From contig CAYMIJ010000012.1 of the NCBI GenBank assembly GCA_964390465.1, positions 1 through 64,000 of the forward strand: a stretch of 64,000 bases of DNA. The letters are read 5' to 3'. A model generated the notes under the pieces. That model searched no databases. It had not been told where the DNA came from and worked only from the letters and a program-made list of their open reading frames with translations. The stretch's first letter is position 1; each line of letters opens with the position of its first letter. Source of the DNA: JADZAI01 sp964390465. Its GTDB lineage: Bacteria > Pseudomonadota > Alphaproteobacteria > Micropepsales > Micropepsaceae. Shown piece after piece: positions 23,806 through 33,306 of this stretch. The translations under genes and the position numbers were made by a program.

Positions 23806-25535
23806 TGCTGGGCTGCGCTCTCCAGCGCCTCGCCTGCCGCCAGCCCCGCCTCCAGCTTGGCTTTCACGATCGCCAGACGCTCCGGCTCCGGCTTCAGGCT
23901 GAGCGCATGATACCACATGAACTTCGCCTCCCGCTGACGACCGACCTGCCAGTAGGCGTCACCCAGATGCTCGTTCACCGTGGGATCATAAGGGATAAGC
24001 GCCAATGCCTTTTCCAGAATCCCGGCAGACTTGGGATATTGTCCCAGCCGGTAATACGCCCAACCGAGCGAATCCATAATGGCACCTTCGGTGGGCTGGG
24101 CATCGACAGCCCGTTGCAGCATGGCAAGCGCCTCATCCACATGCTCGTGCCGCTCGATCCATGTATAGGCCAGATAGTTCATCACCTCGGGCTGCTCGGG
24201 TGACAAGCTCAACGCCTGACGGAAATCGGCTTCGGCCTCTGACCAGCGTTTGGAACGTTCCAGCGCGATGCCGCGTGCGAAGAATAAAATCCAGTCGTCA
24301 CGCGTAAGAGGCTGGGCCGCCTGGCTGATGGCGCGCGAATACGCTGCGACGGCTTCATTCCACCGCTTTGCGCTGCGATAGACATCGCCAAGTGCGCTGG
24401 CCGCCAGACTGCTCGAATCTTCACGCCGCTCCATTTTCTCCAGAAGAGCGATCGCCTCATCCTCGCGCTTCGACTTGTAGAGCAGGTCAGCCGCCGCGAC
24501 ATTTGATGTCACGAAATAGGGCGAGCCCTCCGGCACGGCCCGGTAGGCAGTGATGGCTTCATCAATGCGTTTCACCCGCTCCAGCGCGTGGCCCAGAAAG
24601 GCCGCCGCGCCATCGTGGGCCGGGTCGAGATAGAGCGCCAGACGCAGATAGACGATAGCGGCATCGCCGGTGTCGCCGCTGCTGACTGCGCTGGCGACGC
24701 CATAAAACCCTTCGGCAGCACCCTGCTGTGCCGTGCGGATGCGCTGTCCAACAGGCTTGCCCGCCCTCAAATGGTCACGCGCCAACAACACAACGGGATT
24801 ACCGGGTTCAGTGCCAATTAGCGTATCCAGCACTTTCAGCGCATCGCCTGAACGCCCTGTGGCCTGCAACCATGATGCATAAGCGAGCGCCACGGTCAGG
24901 CTCTTGCCCGCAGTGGCGCGGTCTGCCGCGGCGAAGGCTTCATCCGCCCCGGTCGGATTATTGATCGCCTCTTCCAGTCGCGCCCTATGATAGGAAATGA
25001 AAACGTCCGAGGTTGCATCACCCGTCGGCGAAAGCAGCGCGCGGGCGCTGGTTACATCGCCAGCGCCAAAAGCGGTCCACGCCAGCGCAAGTGCGGTGAC
25101 CAGATCAAGTCTTTCCGGCGGATGCGCAGAATCGAAATGGCCTTTTGCCTCAGCATAACTGCCCTGCTTCAGTGCGGTGACGCCCTTCACCAGCGGCGAC
25201 AGGTCCGACAGCGGATCAGCTTTGGAAACGCTGTCCGCCAGACGCCCGGCCATTTCCATTTCGCCCGCTGCGACCGCGAACACGAAAGCCTTGGAAAGAA
25301 TTGCCGCATTGTCAGGGTCACGCGCCAATACGGCCAGATAGCGGGCCGAAGCAACGCGTGCATCCCGCGTGGTGGCCGCATTGCTGGCGACGAGATAATC
25401 GCCATAAACGGACCCATGCGAGCGCAGATCATCGCCATCACCGCGCGCCGAAAGACCCGTGGTGCCACAGCCCGCAAGCGCCAGCATCACGGACAGCCCG
25501 GCAAGTCGGCGCCCGAAGGCTGAATGAACGCGCAA
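23802..25535 (-). CDS. TPR repeat lipoprotein
   Basis: 577-aa envelope protein. The likely start is TTG 25535, seven bases after AAGGA; the open frame continues much further only inside the ETF-QO gene. A signal peptide with lipobox LALAGCG is followed by more than ten TPR-like helical pairs, for instance ASALGDVYRSAKRWNEAVAA and EQPEVMNYLAYTWIERH. This large TPR lipoprotein next to ispE and ETF-QO is a recurrent alphaproteobacterial arrangement; a scaffold role in the outer membrane is plausible but unproven. Confidence 0.83.
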   Translation of the reverse strand: MRVHSAFGRRLAGLSVMLALAGCGTTGLSARGDGDDLRSHGSVYGDYLVASNAATTRDARVASARYLAVLARDPDNAAILSKAFVFAVAAGEMEMAGRLADSVSKADPLSDLSPLVKGVTALKQGSYAEAKGHFDSAHPPERLDLVTALALAWTAFGAGDVTSARALLSPTGDATSDVFISYHRARLEEAINNPTGADEAFAAADRATAGKSLTVALAYASWLQATGRSGDALKVLDTLIGTEPGNPVVLLARDHLRAGKPVGQRIRTAQQGAAEGFYGVASAVSSGDTGDAAIVYLRLALYLDPAHDGAAAFLGHALERVKRIDEAITAYRAVPEGSPYFVTSNVAAADLLYKSKREDEAIALLEKMERREDSSSLAASALGDVYRSAKRWNEAVAAYSRAISQAAQPLTRDDWILFFARGIALERSKRWSEAEADFRQALSLSPEQPEVMNYLAYTWIERHEHVDEALAMLQRAVDAQPTEGAIMDSLGWAYYRLGQYPKSAGILEKALALIPYDPTVNEHLGDAYWQVGRQREAKFMWYHALSLKPEPERLAIVKAKLEAGLAAGEALESAAQQ

Positions 25536-25545
25536 AGCTTTGTCC

Positions 25546-27429
25546 TTACATATTGGGATAATTCGGACCCCCGCCGCCTTCAGGTACGGTCCACACGATG
25601 TTCTGAGCCGGATCCTTGATATCACACGTTTTGCAATGGACGCAGTTCTGCGCGTTGATGACAAAACGCGGGTTGCCTTCCGCCTCACCCACGATCTCAT
25701 AAACGCCCGCCGGGCAATAGCGCTGTGCCGGCTCGGCATACTTCGGCAGGTTCTCCTGAACCGGCACCGATGGGTCTTTCAGCTTCAGATGCGCCGGCTG
25801 ATCTTCTTCGTGATTGGTGTTCGACAGGAACACCGAGGACAGCTTGTCGAAGCTCACCACGCCATCAGGCTTGGGATAGGCGATCTTTTTTGAATCCTTC
25901 GCCAGACGCAGCGTCTTGTAGTCAGGCTTGCCGTGTTTCAGCGTACCGAACAGCGAGAACGGGAAGATGGTCTGGAACCACATGTCGAAGCCGCCCAGCG
26001 CCACACCCAGATAGGTGCCGAAACGCGACCAGAGCGGCTTGACGTTCTTCACCCGTTTCAGGTCACGATAGACGTGGCTGGCCTTGTAGCTCTCGCTATA
26101 GGCCGTCAGTTCGTCATGACTGCGCCCTGCCGCCACCGCTTCGAACGCAGCATCGGCAGCCAGCATGCCGGTCTTCATCGCGTTGTGGCTGCCTTTGATG
26201 CGCGGCACGTTCACGAACCCTGCCGAACAGCCGATCAGTGCGCCGCCGGGGAAGGTCAGCTTCGGCACGGATTGCAGGCCGCCTTCGGTGATCGCGCGCG
26301 CACCATAGGAAAGCCGTTTGCCGCCTTCCAGATAAGGGCGGATCATCGGATGGGTCTTCATCCGCTGGAACTCGTCGAAAGGCGAAAGATACGGATTCTT
26401 GTAGTTCAGATGGATCACGAAGCCCGTGGCGATCAGCCCACCCTTCATGTGATACATGAACGTGCCGCCGCCCGTGTCTGATGTCAGCGGCCAGCCGAAC
26501 GAGTGCAGCACCAGACCCTCGTGATGCTTGGCCGGATCAGCCTGCCACAGCTCCTTGATGCCGATGCCGTAGCTCTGCGGATCCTTGCCGTCATCCAGTT
26601 TGTATTTCGCGATCAGCTGCCGGCCCAACTGGCCGCGCGCCATGGCCTGCGTCAGCAGGCCCTGCAAGTCGCCCAGACATTCGCTGCGCTCGGCGATATG
26701 GCGGGCCCGCACCGTTGCCAGGTCGTCCACGTATTCGACCAGGTGGGTTGCAATCTCGAACNNNNNNNNNNGCCACAGCTCCTTGATGCCGATGCCGAAC
26801 TTCTGTGGCTCGCAATCCTTGTCGAGCGCGTATTTGGCGATCAGCATCTTGGAGAGAGAGCCGCGCACGCCTTCAGCGATCAGCGTGTATTTGCCGTGCA
26901 GCTCCATGCCCTGCGTATAACCGGACTTCTTCTCGCCATCCTTGCCGATGCCCATATCGCCGGTGGCGATGCCATAGACAGCGCCGTTCTCGTCATAAAG
27001 AACTTCAGCAGCGGCAAAGCCGGGATAAATTTCCACGCCCAGCGCCTCGGCCTCCGAGGCCAGCCAGCGGCACACATTGCCAAGGCTGACGATGTAATTG
27101 CCGTGATTGCTCATCAGCGGCGGCATCAGGAAATTGGGCACGCGCACACCGCCCGCCGGGCCAAGCACATAGAATCGGTCATCCACCACCGGCGTTTCCA
27201 GTGGTGCGCCTTTTTCTTTCCAGTCGGGGATCAGTTCGTTCAGTGCAACGGGATCGATCACAGCGCCGGACAGGATATGCGCCCCGACTTCCGAGCCCTT
27301 CTCGACCACGCAGACAGAAATTTCCTGCCCGGCTTCGGCGGCGCGCTGCTTCAGTCGGATCGCAGCGGAAAGACCGGCAGGGCCGGCTCCCACGATCACG
27401 ACATCATATTCCATCGACTCGCGTGCCAT
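25546..27429 (-). CDS. electron transfer flavoprotein-ubiquinone oxidoreductase, scaffold-damaged
   Basis: Membrane flavoprotein passing electrons from ETF to ubiquinone. The N-terminal FAD motif YDVVIVGAGPAGLSAA and the C-terminal 4Fe-4S site (CPAGVYE, QNCVHCKTCDIKDPAQN) are present. As assembled the frame is 627 aa, about 77 more than the usual 550. The excess equals a duplicated segment: LIAKYALDKDCEPQKFGIGI before the 10-N gap and LIAKYKLDDGKDPQSYGIGI after it, plus about 47 unfamiliar residues between. The two copies differ, so two diverged contigs were probably joined. A second ATG (27414) may be the true start. Confidence 0.9.
   Translation of the reverse strand: MARESMEYDVVIVGAGPAGLSAAIRLKQRAAEAGQEISVCVVEKGSEVGAHILSGAVIDPVALNELIPDWKEKGAPLETPVVDDRFYVLGPAGGVRVPNFLMPPLMSNHGNYIVSLGNVCRWLASEAEALGVEIYPGFAAAEVLYDENGAVYGIATGDMGIGKDGEKKSGYTQGMELHGKYTLIAEGVRGSLSKMLIAKYALDKDCEPQKFGIGIKELWXXXXFEIATHLVEYVDDLATVRARHIAERSECLGDLQGLLTQAMARGQLGRQLIAKYKLDDGKDPQSYGIGIKELWQADPAKHHEGLVLHSFGWPLTSDTGGGTFMYHMKGGLIATGFVIHLNYKNPYLSPFDEFQRMKTHPMIRPYLEGGKRLSYGARAITEGGLQSVPKLTFPGGALIGCSAGFVNVPRIKGSHNAMKTGMLAADAAFEAVAAGRSHDELTAYSESYKASHVYRDLKRVKNVKPLWSRFGTYLGVALGGFDMWFQTIFPFSLFGTLKHGKPDYKTLRLAKDSKKIAYPKPDGVVSFDKLSSVFLSNTNHEEDQPAHLKLKDPSVPVQENLPKYAEPAQRYCPAGVYEIVGEAEGNPRFVINAQNCVHCKTCDIKDPAQNIVWTVPEGGGGPNYPNM
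26762..26771. other. assembly gap, 10 N
   Basis: Ten N inside the ETF-QO gene, flanked by two non-identical copies of the same coding segment (26551-26630 and 26772-26850), as expected where a scaffolder placed two overlapping contig ends side by side. Confidence 0.97.
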
Positions 27430-27579
27430 GTTCAGCCCTCGCCCGTGAAAGACAGCCCCTTTCCGGGCCTTGCAGCACTTATCGGCGGCGACTCAGCGCG
27501 GGTCAATGGCGCAACGCTTTCGTTAGGGTAACGATCAATCCTGCCTTGAATCCGCCGTCTCTCCCCGCGAAAAAGCGTC

Positions 27580-29577
27580 ATGACCGACACGCCCGCACCC
27601 GCCCCGACCTTCAAGTACAAGGCCTTCATCTCATATCGCCATGCCGACAAGGCCTGGGGCGAGTGGCTGCACAAGGCACTGGAGACCTATCCCGTGCCCC
27701 GTGAGCTGGTGGGCAAGACCGGACGGCTTGGGCTCATTCCGGCCAAACTGGGCCGGGTGTTCCGTGACCGCGAGGAACTGTCAGCCGCGCATGATCTCGG
27801 CAGCATGATCCAGCAGGCGCTCAGTGAGTCCGAAACGTTAGTGGTGCTGTGTTCGCCGCGTGCTGCACAGTCAAAATATGTGAACGAGGAAATCCTCACC
27901 TATAAGCGCATGGGGCGCGGCGATCACATCTATCCCATCGTCGTGGATGGCGAGCCCAACAGCGCCGACCCGGCACAGGAATGTTTCCCGCCTGCCCTGA
28001 AATACACGCTCGACGCGGAAGGCAATGTCACCTCCCTGCTGGCCGAGCCGCTGGCCGCCGACGCCCGCGAAAAGGCCGATGGCAGGGAAAATGCTAAGCT
28101 CAAGCTCATTTCCGGCCTTCTGGGCGTTGATTACGACCAGCTCAAGCGCCGCCAGCTTGAGGCAGAACGCCGCGCCTTCCGCCGCTGGCTTACCATCGCG
28201 GCCTCTCTGGTCGTCCTCTTTGCCGCCATCGCCGGTGTGGCCGTGTGGTCCTATCTGGAAGCCGAGCGCCAGCGCGAGATCGCAGTGACGGAACGCCAGC
28301 GCGCCGAAACCGAACGCGACCGCGCCGAACACAACATGATGGTCGCCACGCGCACGGCGGGCGAAATCCTCACCAATGTGAACGAGAAGATGGCGGGGTC
28401 TGAGGGCGCTCAGGCCATCGTGCTGCAGGACATCGCCATTCGTGTGCGCGATCTGCTCGATCAGCTCAGCGGCGGTTCGAATAACACCGAAGGCAAGGAC
28501 TTCACCAAGGCCACCCGCGCCCGCGCCAACTGCAATATCGCAGACAGCAAGCTGAAAACCGGCGATGCGGCAGGCGCGCTGGCCGACGCCGAACGCTGCC
28601 TTGCCGATCTGCAACCGCTGGAGGCCATCTATCCCGATCCACTCACCTACAAGGCCGACATCGCGGCAGCGCAGGAAAAGATCGGTGATGCCAAAAATGT
28701 TTCTGGCGACCGCAAGGGGGCACTCGCCGCCTACGACCTTGCCCGCGGCCTCATCGATGAGCGTGTAAAGGCCAACACGCAGGATGCTGTCGCACTCACC
28801 GATTTCTGGCGCATCTGGATGAAGATCGCGGCCATTCTCGAAGCCGATGGCCGCCACGATGACGCCCTGCAGGCCTATCAGGGCTCGCTGAAAGTTGCTG
28901 ATCTGCTGGCGCGCGACCCGTCAAACACAGAGGCCCTGCGCTCGAAATATCTCACGCTGAAAGCCATCGGTGAACTGAAATACGCGAAGGCTGACGTTGA
29001 CGGCGCGCTGGCTGACTTCACCACGGCGCTGGAGTTGTCAGACCGCTTCCTGGCCCTGTCGTCCAATCCGCTCACCAACCACCTCAGCGAGAATGCTGCG
29101 CTGCATGGCAATGTGGGCGACATTCACTATGCCCGCCGCGACTATGCACAGGCGCTTGAACATCATCGCAAGGCGCTCGAAATCCGCCAGCGCCTCGCTA
29201 CGGGCGACGCCAGCAATGTCTGGTTCCAGCATGATCTGTGGAAGGCGCTGATCCAGATCGCCCAGACCGAAGTGAAGATGGGCGACACATTCACCGCGAA
29301 CAGTCACGCGAGTGACGCGGTTGCCATCGCAGAGCGTCTGTCCGCTGCTGATCCCAACCCGCTGTGGCAGGAAGATCTGGGGCTGGCCTGCTATGTCATG
29401 GCCGTCATCACCGCAACGGCCAACGACATCCCGGCATCACTCTCATGGCTCGACAGGGCAGAAACCGCACAGACGAAACTCGCAGCCTCAGACCCGGCCA
29501 ATCAGTCCTATGCGGACGCGCTCGCCAAAACCCGCGCCACCCGCACACAGGTTCAGGCCCTCACCCCGACCCCGTGA
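27580..29577 (+). CDS. TIR domain, transmembrane and TPR-repeat protein
   Basis: 665-aa protein. The TIR domain occupies about residues 11-125: KAFISYRHADKAWGEWL, then FRDREELSAAHDLGSMIQQA, then SKYVNEEILTYK, where E104 aligns with the catalytic glutamate of NAD-cleaving TIR domains such as SARM1. One membrane helix (about 204-226), a charged coiled coil (227-260) and a long TPR-like region (about 300-655) follow. TIR should face the cytoplasm and TPR the periplasm, or both the cytoplasm if the helix hairpins. It is divergent from ETF-QO and monocistronic. Possible roles: NADase effector in phage defence or a signalling scaffold. Confidence 0.85.
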   Translation: MTDTPAPAPTFKYKAFISYRHADKAWGEWLHKALETYPVPRELVGKTGRLGLIPAKLGRVFRDREELSAAHDLGSMIQQALSESETLVVLCSPRAAQSKYVNEEILTYKRMGRGDHIYPIVVDGEPNSADPAQECFPPALKYTLDAEGNVTSLLAEPLAADAREKADGRENAKLKLISGLLGVDYDQLKRRQLEAERRAFRRWLTIAASLVVLFAAIAGVAVWSYLEAERQREIAVTERQRAETERDRAEHNMMVATRTAGEILTNVNEKMAGSEGAQAIVLQDIAIRVRDLLDQLSGGSNNTEGKDFTKATRARANCNIADSKLKTGDAAGALADAERCLADLQPLEAIYPDPLTYKADIAAAQEKIGDAKNVSGDRKGALAAYDLARGLIDERVKANTQDAVALTDFWRIWMKIAAILEADGRHDDALQAYQGSLKVADLLARDPSNTEALRSKYLTLKAIGELKYAKADVDGALADFTTALELSDRFLALSSNPLTNHLSENAALHGNVGDIHYARRDYAQALEHHRKALEIRQRLATGDASNVWFQHDLWKALIQIAQTEVKMGDTFTANSHASDAVAIAERLSAADPNPLWQEDLGLACYVMAVITATANDIPASLSWLDRAETAQTKLAASDPANQSYADALAKTRATRTQVQALTPTP

Positions 29578-29580
29578 TGC

Positions 29581-30708
29581 TCAATCCAGCGTCTTGCGAA
29601 AGCGCAGCGCGGCGAGAGTCATCAGCACCAGCATCAGACCAAGAACGGCCAGCGCCTCAGGCCATACGTCAGCAATCCCAGCGCCTTTCAGCATGATACC
29701 GCGCGTGATGCGGATGAAATGGGTGATCGGCAGCGCCTCTCCGATCCCCTGCGCCCAGAACGGCATACCGTCGAAGGGAAAGACAAAGCCTGACAGCAGC
29801 ACGCTCGGCAAAATCATCATGAACGACATCTGGATCGCCTGAAGCTGGTTCTCGGCGATGGTGGAAAGCAGATAGCCCAGCGCCAGATTGCAGGCGATGA
29901 AAAGCGCCGCAAGACCGCACAGCAGCACCACGCTGCCCTGCACCGGCACGCCGAACAGTGTCACCCCGGCGACCAGAATGATCGCCATCTGGATGAAGCC
30001 GACGATCACATAAGGCGCGATCTTGCCCAGCATGATCTCGGCAGGCGTCACCGGCATGGCGAGCAATGCCTCCAGCGTGCCCCGCTCCACCTCGCGGGTG
30101 ACGGTCAGCGCGGTGAAGACCAATGTTGAGATGGTGAGGATCAGGCCGAGCAGTCCGGGCACAATGTTCTTCGCCGTGTTTCCGGTTGGGTTGTAACGCG
30201 CATGCACGCGCAGCTCGAACGGTTCGGGCACGGCCGGCACGTCACTCACCAGCCGCTCGCGCGCCAGGGCCAGGCGCATGGCGGGGGCCATCGCCGCCAC
30301 CGCAGCGCCTGACGCCGCCGGGTCGGACGCATCTGAGGCGATCAGGATGGCGGGCCGCTCGCCGCGCCGCACCGCGCGTTCAAAGCCCGCCGGAATCTCG
30401 ATGCCGAACGCCGCCTCGCCCGATCGCAGCGCCTCGTCCATCGCTGCGCCATCCGGCACTTCGTGTTTCACATCGATGAACGCCGTGGCTTCCAAAGCGC
30501 CCAGCACTGCGCGCGCGGCGGGTGTGCGCTCTCCCATCACCACGACAGCCACCAGATGGCGCGGCGTCGTGTCGATCGCATAGCCAAACAGCATCAGCTG
30601 CACGACCGGCAGCGCCACGATCAGGCCCATACTGCCTTTGTCGCGGAAGAGTTGCAGGAACTCCTTCACGATCATCGCCCACAGACGCTTTGGCGAAATC
30701 GTACTCAT
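29581..30708 (-). CDS. ABC-2 type efflux permease (YbhR/YbhS-like)
   Basis: 375-aa permease with an N-terminal helix, a large extracytoplasmic loop (about 50-180) and five C-terminal helices, the ABC-2 layout of YhhJ/YbhR proteins. GDP/substrate sites are not evident. Its ATG overlaps the ATPase stop by 4 bp (30705-30708). E. coli has two such permeases (YbhS, YbhR); only one is here, so it may homodimerise. Confidence 0.9.
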   Translation of the reverse strand: MSTISPKRLWAMIVKEFLQLFRDKGSMGLIVALPVVQLMLFGYAIDTTPRHLVAVVVMGERTPAARAVLGALEATAFIDVKHEVPDGAAMDEALRSGEAAFGIEIPAGFERAVRRGERPAILIASDASDPAASGAAVAAMAPAMRLALARERLVSDVPAVPEPFELRVHARYNPTGNTAKNIVPGLLGLILTISTLVFTALTVTREVERGTLEALLAMPVTPAEIMLGKIAPYVIVGFIQMAIILVAGVTLFGVPVQGSVVLLCGLAALFIACNLALGYLLSTIAENQLQAIQMSFMMILPSVLLSGFVFPFDGMPFWAQGIGEALPITHFIRITRGIMLKGAGIADVWPEALAVLGLMLVLMTLAALRFRKTLD

Positions 30709-31640
30709 TTCATGTTGTCCGTGGCGCGCGACATCAGGTCGATGAACACATCTTCCAACGTCGCTGAGGCGCGCTCCCAGTGCAGCCCATTATCTGCGCG
30801 ATGCGGCGCGATGGCCGCCTCAAGCGCCGCTTCATCGCGCCCGGCAATGTGCAGCGACAGGCCGAACGGCGCGATCATGTCGATACCGGGTCTGCCGGTC
30901 AGCGCCTGTTCGAGACGCGCCAGCGCCGCACCATCATCGGCGCTCACGGCAAATGTGTGCAGGCCCGACTGGCGGATCACCTCATCCACCGTGCCGCGTG
31001 TCAGCATCCGGCCATAGGCGATATAGGCGATCTCATGACAGCGCTCGGCCTCATCCATGTAATGCGTGGAAACCAGCACGGTCATGCCCTCCGCCGCGAG
31101 GCGGTGAATTTCCAGCCAGAAGTCGCGCCGCGCCTGCGGATCGACCCCGGCGGTCGGTTCATCCAGCAGCAGCAGTTCAGGCTGTGGCAACGTGCAGGCA
31201 CCCAGCGCCAGACGCTGTTTCCAGCCCCCTGACAAAGTGCCCGCCAGCTGGCGTTCACGACCCTGAAGGCCCAGCGTCTCAACGGCGGCACGCGCCTTTT
31301 TTTCCGGCTCGGGCAATTCATACAGGCGCGCGACGAACTCCAGATTCTCCAGCACGCTCAGATCCTGATACAGGCTGAACTTCTGCGTCATGTAGCCGGT
31401 GCGGCGCTTGATCTTCTCTGCCTCGGTGCGGATGTTGAAACCAAGGCAGGTACCCTCGCCCGCATCCGGCGTCAGCAGGCCGCAGATCATGCGGATAGTC
31501 GTCGTCTTGCCCGAACCATTGGGGCCAAGAAAGCCATAGATGCGGCCACGCGCGACGGTCAGCTCCACATCGTCCACCACCTTGCGGCCACCGAACGATT
31601 TGGAAAGACCGCGCACGTCAATCGCCAGCGGCGTGGTCAT
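30705..31640 (-). CDS. ABC efflux ATP-binding protein (YbhF-like, single domain)
   Basis: 311-aa ATPase: Walker A GPNGSGKTT near residue 40, signature LSGGWKQRL, Walker B LLLLDEPTAGVDP and H-loop VSTHYMDEAERC. The tail after residue 215 is of the DrrA/CcmA kind. YbhF in E. coli has two fused domains, this protein one. It overlaps its neighbours by 4 bp on both sides in the order TetR, membrane fusion protein, ATPase, permease. Confidence 0.92.
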   Translation of the reverse strand: MTTPLAIDVRGLSKSFGGRKVVDDVELTVARGRIYGFLGPNGSGKTTTIRMICGLLTPDAGEGTCLGFNIRTEAEKIKRRTGYMTQKFSLYQDLSVLENLEFVARLYELPEPEKKARAAVETLGLQGRERQLAGTLSGGWKQRLALGACTLPQPELLLLDEPTAGVDPQARRDFWLEIHRLAAEGMTVLVSTHYMDEAERCHEIAYIAYGRMLTRGTVDEVIRQSGLHTFAVSADDGAALARLEQALTGRPGIDMIAPFGLSLHIAGRDEAALEAAIAPHRADNGLHWERASATLEDVFIDLMSRATDNMK

Positions 31641-32575
31641 TTCAGTGTCACCGTGACCGGCAGGCCGGGATGCAGTTTCTCAGCTTGTTCGGGCACCGCC
31701 TCAACCAGATAAACCAGCTTGGCGCGTTCGCTTTCGGAATAGATCACCGGCGGGGTGTATTGCGCGCTCGTGTCGATGAATGAAATCCGTGCACGGATGA
31801 TCTCGGTGCATCCGTCGCAGCGCGCATCGATCGCACCACCCAGTGCAAGCCCGGCCTTCAACTCGCCCGATACGAAGAAACGCAGCTTCACCTGATCGGG
31901 TGACAACACTGCAACCACCGGCCGCGCCGGCACCACCGTTTCGCCCACACGGAAATACGTGTCCTGCACCATGCCCGCCGCCGCAGCGACGATCACCCGC
32001 CGCGCCGCGCGTTCGCTGGCATCGGCCAACTGCGCTTTTGCCAGCGCGACGCCAGCCTCCGCCGCCATGACATCCTCATTGCGTCCACCGGCGCGGCCCG
32101 CATCGGCAGCGCGCGCAGAGGCCTCGACTGCGGCATTGTCCGCCTTCCATTGCGCCTCGGCAGCATCGAGGTCAGCCTGTGAGATCGAACCACGTCCGCG
32201 CAGAGCACGTTTGCGCTCCAGCATCTGCTGCGAAAGCGCGGCCTTTGCACGCGCCTGCTTCACCTGCGCGTCCAGCACGGCGAGCTGTGGATCGGATTGC
32301 AGCGCCGCCCGCACACGTGCAAGCCTTGCCTCCGCTTCCGCCACACGCGCCTCCGCCGCCTGCACGGCGTTCGTCTCAAACGTCGCATCCATCCGCGCCA
32401 GAATGTCTCCCGGCTTGATGGCATCACCCGGCTTCACGACAATCTCAGCCACACGCCCGCCTGTTTCAGCAGCATAGAAGGTGGGGTCTGCCTCGATCCA
32501 GCCCGAGACGTCACGGCTGCCGCCATCACCACAAGCCGCAAGGCCCAGTCCCACAATGAAAACCAGACGTTTCAC
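31637..32575 (-). CDS. HlyD-family membrane fusion lipoprotein (YbhG-like)
   Basis: 312-aa periplasmic adaptor. The signal peptide with LAACGDGG predicts a lipid anchor, followed by a biotinyl-lipoyl hammerhead (KPGDAIKPGDILARMDA), an alpha hairpin rich in Ala and Arg/Glu (residues about 60-180) and a beta-barrel. It links the ABC pump to an outer-membrane channel that is not encoded nearby. The start overlaps the TetR stop by 4 bp. Confidence 0.9.
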   Translation of the reverse strand: MKRLVFIVGLGLAACGDGGSRDVSGWIEADPTFYAAETGGRVAEIVVKPGDAIKPGDILARMDATFETNAVQAAEARVAEAEARLARVRAALQSDPQLAVLDAQVKQARAKAALSQQMLERKRALRGRGSISQADLDAAEAQWKADNAAVEASARAADAGRAGGRNEDVMAAEAGVALAKAQLADASERAARRVIVAAAAGMVQDTYFRVGETVVPARPVVAVLSPDQVKLRFFVSGELKAGLALGGAIDARCDGCTEIIRARISFIDTSAQYTPPVIYSESERAKLVYLVEAVPEQAEKLHPGLPVTVTLK

Positions 32576-33243
32576 AGCACACCGCCTTTGATCGCCGTTT
32601 CGATCAACGCGACATGGGTGGCGATCAGCGCTGCTTCATCCAGCGTGTCGAAGGCCCCGAACGCGCCTTCCCACATCACCGCCATGATGAAGGGGGCGAA
32701 CATCAGCTGCGGTGTACGCACCAGCCGGTCGGTCTTGAGTTCGCCGCGCTGGCGCGCCGTCTCGGCAATCGCCCGCACGAGTTTGAGCGCCCTGCTGAGA
32801 AAACGATCATGGTAGAACTGTGCAACTTCCGGGAAGCGCTGTGACTCAGCCATCAGGACGCGCATCACGCGGCGACGCTCAGAGCTCAGCACCTGGCTGC
32901 GGAAGTTTTCGGCGATCAGCGGCAGCAACGTGATGAGCGTTGGTCCATCCTTGGCCTGCGCCAGACTGCTCACCTGCTCCACTTTGGCGAGCACGGGTTC
33001 TACGGCGCGCTCGATCAGCTTGCGGAACAATTCCGTCTTGTTGGGGAAATACAGATAGACGGTGCCCTTCCCGACCCCCGCCTTCACCGCGATGTCATCG
33101 ACCCGTGCCGACTCAAAGCCGTGCCGCTCGAACACCTCCAGGGCTGCATCCAGAATGCGTGTGGCCTTGTCAGGCCGGGCCTCGCTTTTCGCACCCTTGG
33201 CTTTTCTGCCTGCCTCTCGCGCCATGACTACCTTCACGCTCAA
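32572..33243 (-). CDS. TetR-family regulator (CecR-like)
   Basis: 223-aa repressor. Helix-turn-helix at about 45-67 (VDDIAVKAGVGKGTVYLYF) and a ligand-binding C-terminal domain. Gene order TetR, YbhG, YbhF, permease equals the E. coli cecR-ybhGFSR operon, where CecR responds to drug stress. A 20-bp palindrome (33250-33269) immediately before its start suggests autoregulation of the four genes. An alternative start is ATG 33225 (MAREAGRK). Confidence 0.88.
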   Translation of the reverse strand: MSVKVVMAREAGRKAKGAKSEARPDKATRILDAALEVFERHGFESARVDDIAVKAGVGKGTVYLYFPNKTELFRKLIERAVEPVLAKVEQVSSLAQAKDGPTLITLLPLIAENFRSQVLSSERRRVMRVLMAESQRFPEVAQFYHDRFLSRALKLVRAIAETARQRGELKTDRLVRTPQLMFAPFIMAVMWEGAFGAFDTLDEAALIATHVALIETAIKGGVL

Positions 33244-33249
33244 CCTGAA

Positions 33250-33269
33250 ATGACTGACTGGTCAGTCAT
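33250..33269. promoter_or_regulatory. palindromic TetR operator
   Basis: ATGACTGAC-tg-GTCAGTCAT: perfect 9-bp inverted arms with a 2-bp spacer, 6 bp upstream of the TetR gene start and 37 bp before the divergent uracil-DNA glycosylase gene. TATAAT at 33269-33274 on the + strand could be the -10 of that gene. TetR-family proteins bind sites of this form, so binding would affect both transcription directions. Confidence 0.75.
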
Positions 33270-33306
33270 ATAATCCGACCGGCGCCGTTTGTCCACCCTC
33301 GCGTGA

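Noticed and set aside
26503..27531. A 342-residue + strand frame opposite ETF-QO
   Set aside because: Shadow of the minus-strand gene in high-GC DNA; no family features.
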